Below, in pieces: positions 41,896 through 50,061 of a DNA stretch of 50,120 nucleotides. The stretch covers positions 1 through 50,120 of the forward strand of contig JBOHAD010000009.1 in NCBI GenBank assembly GCA_050697555.1. Direction: 5' to 3'. The DNA comes from DASQWP01 sp050697555. GTDB lineage: Bacteria; Actinomycetota; Thermoleophilia; Gaiellales; Gaiellaceae. The notes beneath the pieces are model-generated. The model was not told the origin of the DNA. It ran no database searches and saw only the letters and a program-made list of their open reading frames with translations. Both the position numbers and the translations under genes were made by a program. Positions within the stretch are counted from its first letter, which is position 1, and each line of letters starts with the position of its first letter.

Positions 41896-42775
41896 CGGCG
41901 CCGCAGGTCAGGTAGACCGTCTCCTCGCCCCGCTCCTCCGCGACCTCGATGTCGTGCACGGCGCCGGCCCGGTCGCGGAAGCGGACGTGGAAGCCGTCGC
42001 CGTTCGCATCCGAGCCGAGGAGCTTCAGGTCGTCGATCCCCGAGAGCTCGGACTCGACCCGAACCAACTGCTCGGCCGCCTGCACGGCGAAGGAGTAGGC
42101 GGAGCGGCCGCGGTAGCGCTCGAGCAGCACGTTGCCCTCGGCGTGCTCGTCGAGGAGCGAGCGGGCGTCCTCCCGGCCCACGCGCCCGAAGTAGAGCCCC
42201 TGCGGCAGGACGACGACGTTGCCGGCGAAACGATCGCCGCCGACGTGGGTCGACTGCCAGACCCAGCCACTCTCCGTCTCACGACGGAGCGCGTCGTAGA
42301 GCGGGCGTCCGTACTTGGCGCAGCAGCGGTCGCGCTTGCCGTGCGTGCAGACGACGAAGAGCGGGTGCTCCACGGGAAGGCCGGCGGTCTCATTGCCGGA
42401 GAGAGCGGCCGCGAAGTCGAGGTCGACGAGATCGTCGTGACGGTCGAACTCGAGCTGGAAGAAGCGCTCCTCGCCCGGCTTCGACGTGCCGAAGAAGAGC
42501 TGCCGGCGGCCGTAGGAGCGGCGCTCGGGCTTTTTCACAAAGAGGAGCCGCGCGTCGCCGAGGGCGCGCAGTTGGGTGCGCAGGTGCGTCTTCAGCTCGG
42601 GCGAGAGGAGGCTCCCGCCGAGCACGTCGCGGTCCCAGAGCCCGCGGTACTCGACGAGGATCCAGTGGTCGATGCGACTGGCGGTCGCGGCGAGCGGCTC
42701 TGCACTCTCGTTCGAGACCTGTGCGCAAAGAGCCCGGTTCGCTACACGCCGCACCGGCTCGAGGCTAATCGTCAC
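41837..42775 (-). CDS. Sucrase/ferredoxin-like (Apd1-type) Fe-S protein
   Basis: This 312-residue protein is of the sucrase-ferredoxin family, a thioredoxin-like fold. The likely [2Fe-2S] ligands are cysteines in VVCTHGKRDRCCAKYG and histidine in STHVGGDRFAGNVVVLP. The Cys/His arrangement is that of bis-histidinyl ferredoxins. Its electron-transfer partner is unknown. The GTG at 42775 follows TACGCT (42782-42787) by 6 nt, with a perfect palindrome just upstream. The 3' end overlaps the oxygenase gene by 59 bp. Confidence 0.88.
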   Translation of the reverse strand: MTISLEPVRRVANRALCAQVSNESAEPLAATASRIDHWILVEYRGLWDRDVLGGSLLSPELKTHLRTQLRALGDARLLFVKKPERRSYGRRQLFFGTSKPGEERFFQLEFDRHDDLVDLDFAAALSGNETAGLPVEHPLFVVCTHGKRDRCCAKYGRPLYDALRRETESGWVWQSTHVGGDRFAGNVVVLPQGLYFGRVGREDARSLLDEHAEGNVLLERYRGRSAYSFAVQAAEQLVRVESELSGIDDLKLLGSDANGDGFHVRFRDRAGAVHDIEVAEERGEETVYLTCGAVTPQHARRYAATSHRVARR

Positions 42776-42781
42776 GGCTCA

Positions 42782-42787
42782 AGCGTA
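42782..42787 (-). promoter_or_regulatory. -10 box TACGCT for ferredoxin-like gene
   Basis: The minus-strand hexamer is 6 nt from the GTG at 42775. Confidence 0.5.
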
Positions 42788-42794
42788 CCCGATT

Positions 42795-42812
42795 TGTAAG
42801 GCGTGCCTTACA
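42795..42812. promoter_or_regulatory. Palindromic operator TGTAAGGC-GT-GCCTTACA
   Basis: Perfect 8-bp arms (42795-42802 and 42805-42812) with a 2-bp centre begin 7 bp upstream of the -10 box and cover the -35 position. This is the normal place for a repressor. The sequence is not a recognised IdeR/DtxR or Zur box. Confidence 0.65.
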
Positions 42813-42871
42813 GTCGGCGTCGGGGCAGCGCGAGGAGCTCTTTCGTTCGACATCGGCGCGCATTCCATCTC

Positions 42872-42969
42872 GGGGTCTGACCCCAGAAGGAGGCTGCGCG
42901 CGGGCCGAAACGCTGCTCCCATGCGGACGGCACGGGGTGCGCCACGCCACCCGGCCGGGGTCAGACCCC
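42872..42969. repeat. Palindromic repeat element, copy 2
   Basis: GGGGTCTGACCCC (42872-42884) and its reverse complement GGGGTCAGACCCC (42957-42969) bound ~72 bp of GC-rich sequence. In the opposite orientation the interior (CATGCGGACGGCAC...) resembles the copy-1 interior (CATGCGGGTTGGCATG). It lies between the ferredoxin-like promoter and the carboxylase 3' end. Confidence 0.8.
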
Positions 42970-43014
42970 AGTACGAGACTGTGAAAAGAGCGGCCCGAAG
43001 TCACGCGCGGAACC

Positions 43015-44793
43015 CTAGGGTTCCGCCCCGTCGCCTTCCTGGGCGACGACGCAGATGACCTGGCCGGTCTTGACCGGCTCGCCCGCCGCGACCGAGAGCC
43101 CCGTCACCTGGCCGTGGCGGTGCGCGGTGATCTCGTTCTCCATCTTCATCGCCTCGACGATGCAGATCACCTGTCCCTCGCTGACCTCGTCTCCGTCGGC
43201 GACCTCGACGGCGAGGACGGTGCCCTGCATCGGGCTCACGACCGCCTCCTTCGCCTCGGCGTGGTGCCCCGCGCTGCCGACCCTCTCACGGCGACGTCGC
43301 GCGAGCTCGGCATGCGGCGGCTCGGGCCTGAGCAGCTTCACCACGTAGCGCCTGCTGTCCAGCTCGATCCCGACGGTGTGCTCCGTGAGCGGCTTCGCGC
43401 CCGCCGGAGCCGTGCGCTTCGTCGAGGCGAGCGTCTGCGCTCGCTCCGCGAGTGCCTCGCTCTCCACCACTCCGTGACAGGTCGAGCCTTCCACGAAACA
43501 CGGATGCTCGAGCAGTGCGCGGTGGAAGCCCACGAGCGTCGTCACGCCCTCGATCGCGTACTCCTCGAGGGCGCGCAGCATTCGCCGGCGAGCCCGCTCG
43601 CGGTCCGTGTCCCAGACGCAGAGCTTGGCGATCAGAGGGTCGTAGAGCCCGACCACCTCCGAGCCCTCGACGACGCCCGAGTCCACGCGGATCCCGGGGC
43701 CCGCCGGCTCCCGATAGCCGGTGATCACGCCCGGCGCGGGCAGGAAGCCGTTCCCGACGTCCTCGGCGTTGATCCGGCACTCGATCGCATGGCCCGAGAA
43801 ATGGACGTCCGCCTGCCCGAACGAGAGCCTCTCGCCCGCGGCGATCAGCACCTGCTCGCGAACGAGGTCGATCCCCGTGACGAGCTCCGTGATCGTGTGC
43901 TCGACCTGGATGCGCGTGTTCATCTCGAGGAAGAAGTAGTGGCCGTCCCGGTCGAGGAGCCCCTCGATCGTCCCGGCACCTCGGTAGCCGACCGCCTTTG
44001 CCGCCTCGACCGCGAGGGCGCCGATCCGCTCGCGCAGCTCGGGCGTCACCGCGGGCGAGGGCGTCTCCTCGACGAGCTTCTGGTGGCGCCGCTGGATCGT
44101 GCAGTCGCGCTCGCCGAGGTGGACGACGCCCCCATGGGCGTCGGCGAGCACCTGCACCTCGACGTGGCGGGGGTCCTCGAGAAACTTCTCCACGTACACC
44201 GTCGGGTCCGCGAAGTAGGACTGGCCCTCCCGCCTCGCCGACGCGAGCGCGCGCTCGGCCTCCTCGGCCGAGCCGACGACCTTGAGGCCCTTGCCCCCGC
44301 CGCCGGCCGACGCCTTGATCGCGAGCGGCCACCCGTGCTCCTCGCCGAGCCGGAGGATCTCCTCCACGGACTCGACCGGCTCGGTCGTCCCCGGAATGAC
44401 GGGGACGCCCGCCCCGCGCATGAGCTCCCGAGCGCGGACCTTGGAGCCCATGACCTCGATCGCCTCCGGGGGTGGCCCGATCCAGGCGAGGCCGGCCGCC
44501 TCGACAGCGCGCGCGAACCCCGCGTTCTCCGCGAGGAAGCCGTAACCGGGATGGATCGCCTCCGCTCCGGCCCGCTTCGCGGCCTCGAAGATGCGTCCGT
44601 GGTGGAGGTAGCTCTCGGCCGGCGCCCCCGGGCCGACCAGGTAGGCCTCGTCGGCCACTGCGACGTGGATCGAGGCGCGGTCGGCCTCGGAGTAGACCGC
44701 AACCGTTCCGATGCCGAGCTCCCGCAGAGTGCGGAAGACGCGGACGGCGATCTCGCCGCGGTTGGCGACGAGGACTTTCCCGAAGAGCGCCAC
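43015..44793 (-). CDS. Acyl-CoA carboxylase alpha subunit (biotin carboxylase + BCCP)
   Basis: This 592-residue protein combines biotin carboxylase and biotin carrier domains. It begins FGKVLVANRGEIAVRVFRTL. The ATP-grasp loop is SAGGGGKGLKVV, with EMNTRIQVEHTITE at the active site. The C-terminal carrier has the biotinylated lysine in EAMKMENEI. The acyl-CoA (acetyl, propionyl or other) depends on a carboxyltransferase subunit not present here. The GTG start sits next to the hairpin at 44794-44815, which contains a -10-like CACAAT. Confidence 0.94.
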   Translation of the reverse strand: MALFGKVLVANRGEIAVRVFRTLRELGIGTVAVYSEADRASIHVAVADEAYLVGPGAPAESYLHHGRIFEAAKRAGAEAIHPGYGFLAENAGFARAVEAAGLAWIGPPPEAIEVMGSKVRARELMRGAGVPVIPGTTEPVESVEEILRLGEEHGWPLAIKASAGGGGKGLKVVGSAEEAERALASARREGQSYFADPTVYVEKFLEDPRHVEVQVLADAHGGVVHLGERDCTIQRRHQKLVEETPSPAVTPELRERIGALAVEAAKAVGYRGAGTIEGLLDRDGHYFFLEMNTRIQVEHTITELVTGIDLVREQVLIAAGERLSFGQADVHFSGHAIECRINAEDVGNGFLPAPGVITGYREPAGPGIRVDSGVVEGSEVVGLYDPLIAKLCVWDTDRERARRRMLRALEEYAIEGVTTLVGFHRALLEHPCFVEGSTCHGVVESEALAERAQTLASTKRTAPAGAKPLTEHTVGIELDSRRYVVKLLRPEPPHAELARRRRERVGSAGHHAEAKEAVVSPMQGTVLAVEVADGDEVSEGQVICIVEAMKMENEITAHRHGQVTGLSVAAGEPVKTGQVICVVAQEGDGAEP

Positions 44794-44815
44794 GACCGGC
44801 CTATTGTGGCCGGTC
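44794..44815. promoter_or_regulatory. Inverted repeat at the carboxylase start
   Basis: GACCGGCC (44794-44801) and GGCCGGTC (44808-44815) enclose TATTGT. On the minus strand CACAAT, a near -10 box, lies inside and is 9 nt before the GTG. The hairpin could be the terminator of the upstream lipase, an operator, or both. Confidence 0.5.
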
Positions 44816-44826
44816 TGGCACCCGCC

Positions 44827-45723
44827 CTACCGGTTCCCGAAGGTGACGGCGAGCTCGGCGCGCCGGATCGGCCAGTGCGACGTGGAGTCCCGCCGCCACG
44901 GGCCCGGGCGGTTCCAGCGCTCGACCTTCGCCGTGATCCGCTTTGAGCCCAGGCGGATGAGGTCCATGTGCCCCACCGTGGGATCGTTGTCCTGCCGGTA
45001 CTTGAGGCGGTGGTCCGAGTTCATCGCGTTCGCCGAGGCGGCCGAGACGAGGTAGTCGGAATGGGAACCGATGGTCGACCAGTCGGTCCCTCCACGGCCG
45101 TCCGGATGCCCGCCCTTCTTCCGCAGCCAGTCCATGAAGCCGGATCCCGGCGTCATCTCGTCGCACTGCTTCCAGCCGCAGAAGACCGCCCAGCCCGAGC
45201 CGGTGTGAGGCGTGCCGAGCGTCACGGCGTCCTCGACGAGGAGGTAGCGGGGAAACCGGGGATGGTCCCGCTCGACCTGGGCGAGCGCGTAGCGGACGAT
45301 CAGGCCGCCCATCGAGTGGCCGACGAGGTCGACGCGCTTCCCGCGCTTGGAGTAGTGGCTCCAGATCGTCCAGGCCAGGTGGTAGCCGAGGTGGCGGATG
45401 CTCGTGTTCGCATCGTGCGACCGGCCGCTGTGACCATGGTGCCTCCCGTGCCTCCCGTGGTGTCCCAGCCAGTGCTTGCAGTTCCGGTCGCCGCGGTAGT
45501 AGGCGATTGTCACGAGCGGGCCCTTCTGGCCGAAGTCGCGGAACCGCTTCTTCATCTTCCCCCAGTAGGAGCCGCAGTCGTAGCCCGGCGTGTCGTCGAG
45601 GTCGAATCCGTGCACGAAGAGGATCGGCTTCTTGCGGTTGTCCGAACGACGTGCGTCGGCGGCTCCCGCGGTCGCCCCCACGACGACGAGAGCGAGCAGG
45701 AGGGCCGCCACCCGGAGCTTCAT
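44827..45723 (-). CDS. Secreted lipase/esterase (alpha/beta hydrolase)
   Basis: This 298-residue protein starts with a signal peptide (MKLRVAALLLALVVVGATAG, cleavage near AADA). The hydrolase fold shows the oxyanion segment ILFVHGFDLDD and the nucleophile elbow GHSMGG, with DAVTLGTPHTGSG downstream. A His/Gly/Arg-rich loop (HHGRHGRHHGHSGRSH) is unusual and might bind metal. The ATG at 45723 is 6-7 nt from a TAAGACT box (45730-45736). It resembles triacylglycerol lipases; the substrate is unproven. Confidence 0.88.
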   Translation of the reverse strand: MKLRVAALLLALVVVGATAGAADARRSDNRKKPILFVHGFDLDDTPGYDCGSYWGKMKKRFRDFGQKGPLVTIAYYRGDRNCKHWLGHHGRHGRHHGHSGRSHDANTSIRHLGYHLAWTIWSHYSKRGKRVDLVGHSMGGLIVRYALAQVERDHPRFPRYLLVEDAVTLGTPHTGSGWAVFCGWKQCDEMTPGSGFMDWLRKKGGHPDGRGGTDWSTIGSHSDYLVSAASANAMNSDHRLKYRQDNDPTVGHMDLIRLGSKRITAKVERWNRPGPWRRDSTSHWPIRRAELAVTFGNR

Positions 45724-45804
45724 GCTGCAAGTCTTATTCCCGCGCCCGTAGCGATTCGTAAAGCTTCCGTTTGCTTTCTGTAATCGCCGCACGAACCCTG
45801 GGCG

Positions 45805-45810
45805 TATGCT
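45805..45810 (+). promoter_or_regulatory. -10 box TATGCT for pgsA
   Basis: TATGCT is 7 nt upstream of the ATG at 45818. It contains the alternative ATG at 45806, which would therefore not be transcribed. Confidence 0.45.
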
Positions 45811-45817
45811 CCGGGGC

Positions 45818-46357
45818 ATGCCGTTCGCCGACCAGCTCACGGTCGCACGCGCTGCCGCGGTGCCGGCCGTCGTGGTCCTCTTCGCCTGGGACTTTCCCAA
45901 CCACGACTACTGGGCGACCGCCCTCTTCGCCGTCGCGATGTCGACGGACTGGGTGGACGGCTGGTGGGCGCGCCGGAGCGGTCGCACCTCCGACCTCGGA
46001 CGCCTGCTCGACCCCGTCGCCGACAAGCTCCTGGTCCTGGCGACCCTGATCATGCTCGTCGGTCGCGTCCTTCCCGCCTGGATGGTGGCCGCGATCATCG
46101 CGCGCGAGTTCCTGGTCACCGGCCTCCGCCTCGCGGCTCTCGAGCGTGGAGTCGTGATGGGAGCCCGCGACCTCGGCAAGCTGAAGACCTGGGCGCAGGC
46201 GACCGCGGCCGGGCTGGGCGGCCTCGCCGCCGGCGGCGCCTTCGCGGACGAGGTCGCCTGGTGGGCGGGGCTCGTAGCCCTCGTCCTCACCTGGCTCTCG
46301 GGGCTCGACTACGCGCGCAGCGCCCCCAGGGTGCTCCGTGGGCAGCAGCCTGCGTAG
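45818..46357 (+). CDS. pgsA: CDP-alcohol phosphatidyltransferase (PgsA-like)
   Basis: This 179-residue membrane enzyme transfers a phosphatidyl group from CDP-diacylglycerol to an alcohol, most likely glycerol-3-phosphate. The motif D-x2-DG-x2-AR-x8-G-x3-D-x3-D is complete in STDWVDGWWARRSGRTSDLG and the following RLLDPVADK. Several hydrophobic segments fit the family. The start MPFADQLTVARAA is the usual N-terminus. It overlaps the next gene by 20 bp and lies near glpK, a possible source of glycerol-3-phosphate. Confidence 0.9.
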   Translation: MPFADQLTVARAAAVPAVVVLFAWDFPNHDYWATALFAVAMSTDWVDGWWARRSGRTSDLGRLLDPVADKLLVLATLIMLVGRVLPAWMVAAIIAREFLVTGLRLAALERGVVMGARDLGKLKTWAQATAAGLGGLAAGGAFADEVAWWAGLVALVLTWLSGLDYARSAPRVLRGQQPA

Positions 46358-47222
46358 CTTCCGCAGGGAGGATCGCGAGGAGGTCCTCGGGCTCTCCCGC
46401 CGCGCGCTCAACCGGCCCGCCGAGCAGGTGGGGAACCCCCTCTGGGCGACGCGGGACGAGCTCGAAAGCGAGCTCTCCGACTGGGACTTCCCTCCGGAGG
46501 AGACGCTCTTCGTCCAGGAGCTCGACGGGAACGTGGTCGGCTTCGGCGGCATCGAGGTCGAGCGGGGCTGGGAGGATGCCGATCTCTTCGGGCCGCTCGT
46601 GGCTCCAGGCTACCGTGGCCAGCAGCTCGGGCCCGAGCTGCTCGACGCCTCGCTCGAGCTCGCGCGTCGGCACGAGGCCCGGCGCGTGATCGCCTCCGTG
46701 GGCGTGCGCAACCTCGCGGGGCGCCTGCTCCTCGAGCACGCCGACTTCCACGTGCTCGGGAGCGCGAAAGCGGTCTTCCGCCTCGCTCCCGGGGATCACC
46801 GCCGCGCCGAGGAGAAGCCGGAGGGCGTCGAGGTGCGCCGGGGGACGCCGGACGACCTCGAGGCCGCGATTCGGCTCTACCACGCCTGCTTCCCGGACGG
46901 CGTCTTTCCGGACGAGTCCTGGCGGGAGGCGCTCGCCCGGGGGACCGTCTGGCTCGCGGAGTCGGACGAGCAGCTGCTCGCCTTCCTCGACATCGACCCC
47001 AGCGACCGGTGGGCCTACCACATCGGCGTCGTCGAGAGCGAACGGGCCCGCGGGCTCGGGCGCTTTCTCCTGTCGCGCGCGCTCGACGACTACTGGACGG
47101 GCCACGCGGGCGAGACGATCGGCGTCTCCGTCGAGGCTGACAATGTCCCTTCGCTCAGGCTCCTTCGCCGGCAGGGCTTCGCCCCGTGGCTCGTGCTCCA
47201 GTCGTACGAGCTTCGCCTTTGA
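46338..47222 (+). CDS. Tandem-GNAT acetyltransferase
   Basis: This 294-residue protein has two GNAT domains. The N-terminal one shows VAPGYRGQQLGPELLDASLE, a RimI-like acetyl-CoA loop. The C-terminal one shows VVESERARGLGRFLLSRALD and ends NVPSLRLLRRQGF. Double-GNAT proteins include mycothiol synthase-like enzymes, but no such call is made here. The GTG at 46338 overlaps pgsA, and its stop overlaps the glpK start. Confidence 0.85.
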   Translation: MGSSLRSFRREDREEVLGLSRRALNRPAEQVGNPLWATRDELESELSDWDFPPEETLFVQELDGNVVGFGGIEVERGWEDADLFGPLVAPGYRGQQLGPELLDASLELARRHEARRVIASVGVRNLAGRLLLEHADFHVLGSAKAVFRLAPGDHRRAEEKPEGVEVRRGTPDDLEAAIRLYHACFPDGVFPDESWREALARGTVWLAESDEQLLAFLDIDPSDRWAYHIGVVESERARGLGRFLLSRALDDYWTGHAGETIGVSVEADNVPSLRLLRRQGFAPWLVLQSYELRL

Positions 47223-48649
47223 TTCTCGCCGTCGACCAGGGCACGACGGGGACGACGTGCCTCGTCGTCGGCGAGGACCTGCGCCCGCGCGGCCGCGGGT
47301 ACCGCGAAGTGCCGCAGCACTTCCCTCGTCCCGGCTGGGTGGAGCACGATCCGGAGGAGCTCTGGGTCTCCGTGCTCGGGGCCGCCGAAGACGCGCTCGC
47401 CGACGCCGGTCTGGAGGCGCGCGACCTGGCCGCCGTCGGGATCGCGAACCAGCGCGAGACGACGGTCGTGTGGGACCGCCGGACGGGGGCCCCGGTGCAC
47501 CGCGCGATCGTCTGGCAGGACCGGCGCACGGCGGAGCGCTGCAAGGAGCTGCCGGCCGATCTCCTGCGCGACCGCACCGGGCTCGTCCCGGACCCGTACT
47601 TCTCGGCGACGAAGCTCGAGTGGATTCTTTCCGAACGCAAGGCCTCCGGCCTCGCCTTCGGAACGGTGGACTCGTGGCTCGTCTGGAAGCTCACGGGCGG
47701 CCACGCGCACGTCACGGACGCCTCCAACGCCTCGCGGACTCTGCTCTTCGACATCCACGAGCTCGCCTGGGACCCCGAGCTGCTGGAGCTCTTCGGCGTG
47801 CCCGAGTCGGCGCTCCCGGAGGTGGTTCCCTCGAGCGGGATCCTGGGCGAGGCCGAGCTCTTCGGGACACGCCTGCCCGTCGCCGCGATGGCCGGCGACC
47901 AGCAGGCCGCCCTCTTCGGCCAGGCGTGCTTCCGCCCCGGGGAGGCGAAGGTCACGTACGGCACCGGCAGCTTCGTGCTCGTCAACGTCGGCGCGGATCC
48001 AGGCGAGCCCCGCGACGGGCTGGTGCAGACGGTGGCCTGGCGCCTCGGAGGGGAGCCGGCCGTGTACGCGCTCGAAGGCTCGGTGTTCGTGACCGGCGCC
48101 GCCCTTCAGTGGCTGCGAGACGGGCTCGGCGTGCTCGCCGGCGCCGCCGAGAGCGAGGCGCTGGCCCGCGCCGTGGACGGGAACGACGGCGTCTACTTCG
48201 TTCCCGCCCTCACCGGCCTCGGCTCACCCCACTGGGTGCCCGAAGCCCGAGGCCTGATCGCCGGGCTCGACCGCGGCACCCGCCGCGAGCACCTCGTCCG
48301 GGCGGCGCTCGAGGCGATCGCCTACCAGGTGCGGGACGTCCTCGACGCAATGGGGACGGAGCCCGGCCTCCTGCGCGCGGACGGAGGCGGCGCCGCGAAC
48401 CGCTTCCTCCTCCAGTTCCAGGCGGACGTGGCCGGCATGCCGGTGGAGGTGCCCGAGGAGCGCGAGACGACGGCCCTCGGTGCGGCCGCGCTCGCCGGCC
48501 TGGCCATCGGGACGTGGTCGAGCCTCGACGAGGTCGCGGACGCCCGGAGGCCGGCGGAGCGCTACGAGCCGGCCATGCCGCCCGAGGAGGTGAAGCGGCT
48601 CGTGGGCGAGTGGCGCACGGCCGTCAGGCGGACTCTTCCGGCTCCGTGA
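47219..48649 (+). CDS. glpK: Glycerol kinase
   Basis: This 476-residue FGGY kinase phosphorylates glycerol to sn-glycerol-3-phosphate. It begins ILAVDQGTTGTTCLVVGEDL and has the substrate segments NQRETTVVWDRRTG and FSATKLEWIL. The ATP site includes YGTGSFVLVN and the C-terminal block LRADGGGAANRFLLQFQADV. The TTG at 47219 overlaps the GNAT stop (TTGA) and is preferred to the upstream frame that overlaps the GNAT gene. It forms a coupled pgsA-GNAT-glpK unit. Confidence 0.93.
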   Translation: MILAVDQGTTGTTCLVVGEDLRPRGRGYREVPQHFPRPGWVEHDPEELWVSVLGAAEDALADAGLEARDLAAVGIANQRETTVVWDRRTGAPVHRAIVWQDRRTAERCKELPADLLRDRTGLVPDPYFSATKLEWILSERKASGLAFGTVDSWLVWKLTGGHAHVTDASNASRTLLFDIHELAWDPELLELFGVPESALPEVVPSSGILGEAELFGTRLPVAAMAGDQQAALFGQACFRPGEAKVTYGTGSFVLVNVGADPGEPRDGLVQTVAWRLGGEPAVYALEGSVFVTGAALQWLRDGLGVLAGAAESEALARAVDGNDGVYFVPALTGLGSPHWVPEARGLIAGLDRGTRREHLVRAALEAIAYQVRDVLDAMGTEPGLLRADGGGAANRFLLQFQADVAGMPVEVPEERETTALGAAALAGLAIGTWSSLDEVADARRPAERYEPAMPPEEVKRLVGEWRTAVRRTLPAP

Positions 48650-48779
48650 CGTTCTCGTAGATCCCCGCCCGCCACCAGGCGCCGCGCTGATCCCTCGGCT
48701 CCTCGAGCAGCCGCGCGAGAGCGCGCTCGAGCGCCTCGCGCTCCTCGGGCGGCGGCTCGGGCGTGATCTCGAGCTCCAC
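48624..48779 (-). CDS. Small acidic protein, 51 residues
   Basis: The start is GTG 48779 (MELEITPEPPPEEREALERA...), ending in GAWWRAGIYENVTEPEESA. It is helical with a C-terminal aromatic patch. TAGTCT on the minus strand (48787-48792) is 7 nt upstream, the same leaderless geometry as other genes here. The size recalls the epsilon subunits of actinobacterial acyl-CoA carboxylases, but no diagnostic motif is seen. It overlaps the glpK 3' end by 26 bp. Confidence 0.6.
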   Translation of the reverse strand: MELEITPEPPPEEREALERALARLLEEPRDQRGAWWRAGIYENVTEPEESA

Positions 48780-48786
48780 CCAGGGC

Positions 48787-48792
48787 AGACTA
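48787..48792 (-). promoter_or_regulatory. -10 box TAGTCT
   Basis: The minus-strand TAGTCT is 7 nt from the GTG at 48779. Confidence 0.45.
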
Positions 48793-48826
48793 AAGGCATC
48801 CGCGGCCTCGGTCGATGGAGGCGGAG

Positions 48827-49834
48827 ATGCGACGGGGTCTCCTTACGTTCGCCCTCGCCCTTGCGCTGCTCGCGGTCGCGCCCGCAGCGCAGGCCGCCTC
48901 TTGGGCGCAGCCGCAGATCCGAGTGGTCGTCGAGCACGGCCTCATGGGTCCCTCGGTGCCCAAGTTCCGCCCCGGCCACCCGCTCACACGCCGAGATCTC
49001 GGCACGGCCATGGCGAACCTGACCGGAAAGCCCCAGGTCGTCGTCGCCCCTGACCGGAGGGTGAAGCTCCGGGAGCTCGACCGGACGCTCGTCCGCGCCG
49101 TTCGCCTCAAGGGGGCCGCCCGCCGGTTTCGCCAGCAGGTGGCGGCCGCCGGTCTCCGACCGCCTGCGCGACTGGGGACCGAGGTCGTCGTCCGCCTGCT
49201 TTCGCTCCGCACGAACCACCCGGCGGCGAAGGACTTCCGCGAGCTCCGGCCGGGGGACGTGGTCAACCGGGCCGAGGCGGCCTTCTCCCTCGCGCGCGTC
49301 CTCGAGCTCGGCGACTGGCAGCGAAGCTACGTCAGCCAGCTCGCCTCCTCCTTTTCCCTCCCCGCGCTCACGGCCTGGAGGAAGCGCGTGCTCAGGCGCG
49401 CAGTGCGCTTCGTGGGCTATCCCTACATCTGGGGCGGCACGTCGGAGCTCCCGCAGACGCTCTTTGGGGTCACCTCACGCGGCGGCTTCGACTGCTCCGG
49501 CTTCGTCTGGCGCGTGTTCAAGCTTCAGCCGTTCGCCGGCGCCCCGCGCCTCCAGACCGTCCTGCGCGGCCGGACGACGTACGACATGAGCGCCGAGTTC
49601 CCGAAGAGCAGGCGCATCACCCGCAAAGGCCTGCGCCCGGCCGACCTCGTCTTCTTCGGTGCGCGCGGGCCCCGCTCCGCGCCGTCTCAGGTCGACCACA
49701 TGGGCATCTATCTCGGGCGGGGCTGGATGATCCACTCCTCCGGCCAGGGAGTGACGCTCGTCCCCATGACCGGCTGGTATGCAGACCGCTTCGCGTGGGG
49801 CCGCCGGGTCCTCCGCGAGGCGGGTGTCTCCTAG
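48827..49834 (+). CDS. Secreted NlpC/P60 peptidoglycan hydrolase
   Basis: This 335-residue protein has a signal peptide (MRRGLLTFALALALLAVAPA, then AQA-A). A helical N-terminal region carries SLH-like segments (HPLTRRDLGTAMANL and VVNRAEAAFSLARVL). The C-terminal NlpC/P60 domain has the catalytic Cys in GGFDCSGFVW, His in VDHMGIYLG and a third polar residue in WMIHSSGQG. It would cleave peptide bonds in peptidoglycan. The ATG at 48827 has GGAGG 5 nt upstream, so it is preferred to the ATG at 48815. Confidence 0.92.
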   Translation: MRRGLLTFALALALLAVAPAAQAASWAQPQIRVVVEHGLMGPSVPKFRPGHPLTRRDLGTAMANLTGKPQVVVAPDRRVKLRELDRTLVRAVRLKGAARRFRQQVAAAGLRPPARLGTEVVVRLLSLRTNHPAAKDFRELRPGDVVNRAEAAFSLARVLELGDWQRSYVSQLASSFSLPALTAWRKRVLRRAVRFVGYPYIWGGTSELPQTLFGVTSRGGFDCSGFVWRVFKLQPFAGAPRLQTVLRGRTTYDMSAEFPKSRRITRKGLRPADLVFFGARGPRSAPSQVDHMGIYLGRGWMIHSSGQGVTLVPMTGWYADRFAWGRRVLREAGVS

Positions 49835-49948
49835 CCACCTTTCCGGGGAAGAGCAGGAAAAACGCTAAATCCCTCGTACGGGGGATGACTGTGCGGTGGC
49901 CGCAGCTGATACTTCCGCTCGTCAGGCGTCCGAATGGGAGAGAACAAG

Positions 49949-50041
49949 ATGCTGCATTGGAAGGCCAAGCTCACGTACCTGCTCGTCGTCGCCGCCCTTC
50001 TCGCCTCCTTCCTTGGCGAGGCCGAGGGCTGGCACTGGTAA
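49949..50041 (+). CDS. Tiny membrane peptide, 30 residues
   Basis: ATG 49949 is preceded by GGGAGAG at ~7 nt. The peptide MLHWKAKLTYLLVVAALLAS plus ten more residues (ending EAEGWHW) is a single membrane segment with a basic N-terminus and aromatic C-terminus. It stops at TAA 50041. Similar one-helix peptides occur widely but are rarely annotated. The ~110 bp between the NlpC/P60 stop and this ORF show only a short hairpin (ATCCC...GGGGAT near 49870-49886). Confidence 0.5.
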   Translation: MLHWKAKLTYLLVVAALLASFLGEAEGWHW

Positions 50042-50061
50042 CGCGCGGGAAGTCGTGAACC

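Noticed and set aside
49835..49948. Cyclic di-AMP (ydaO-type) riboswitch near the NlpC/P60 gene
   Set aside because: The stretch CGCTAAATCCC is suggestive, but the element would lie downstream of, not before, the hydrolase gene, and the other conserved blocks are missing.
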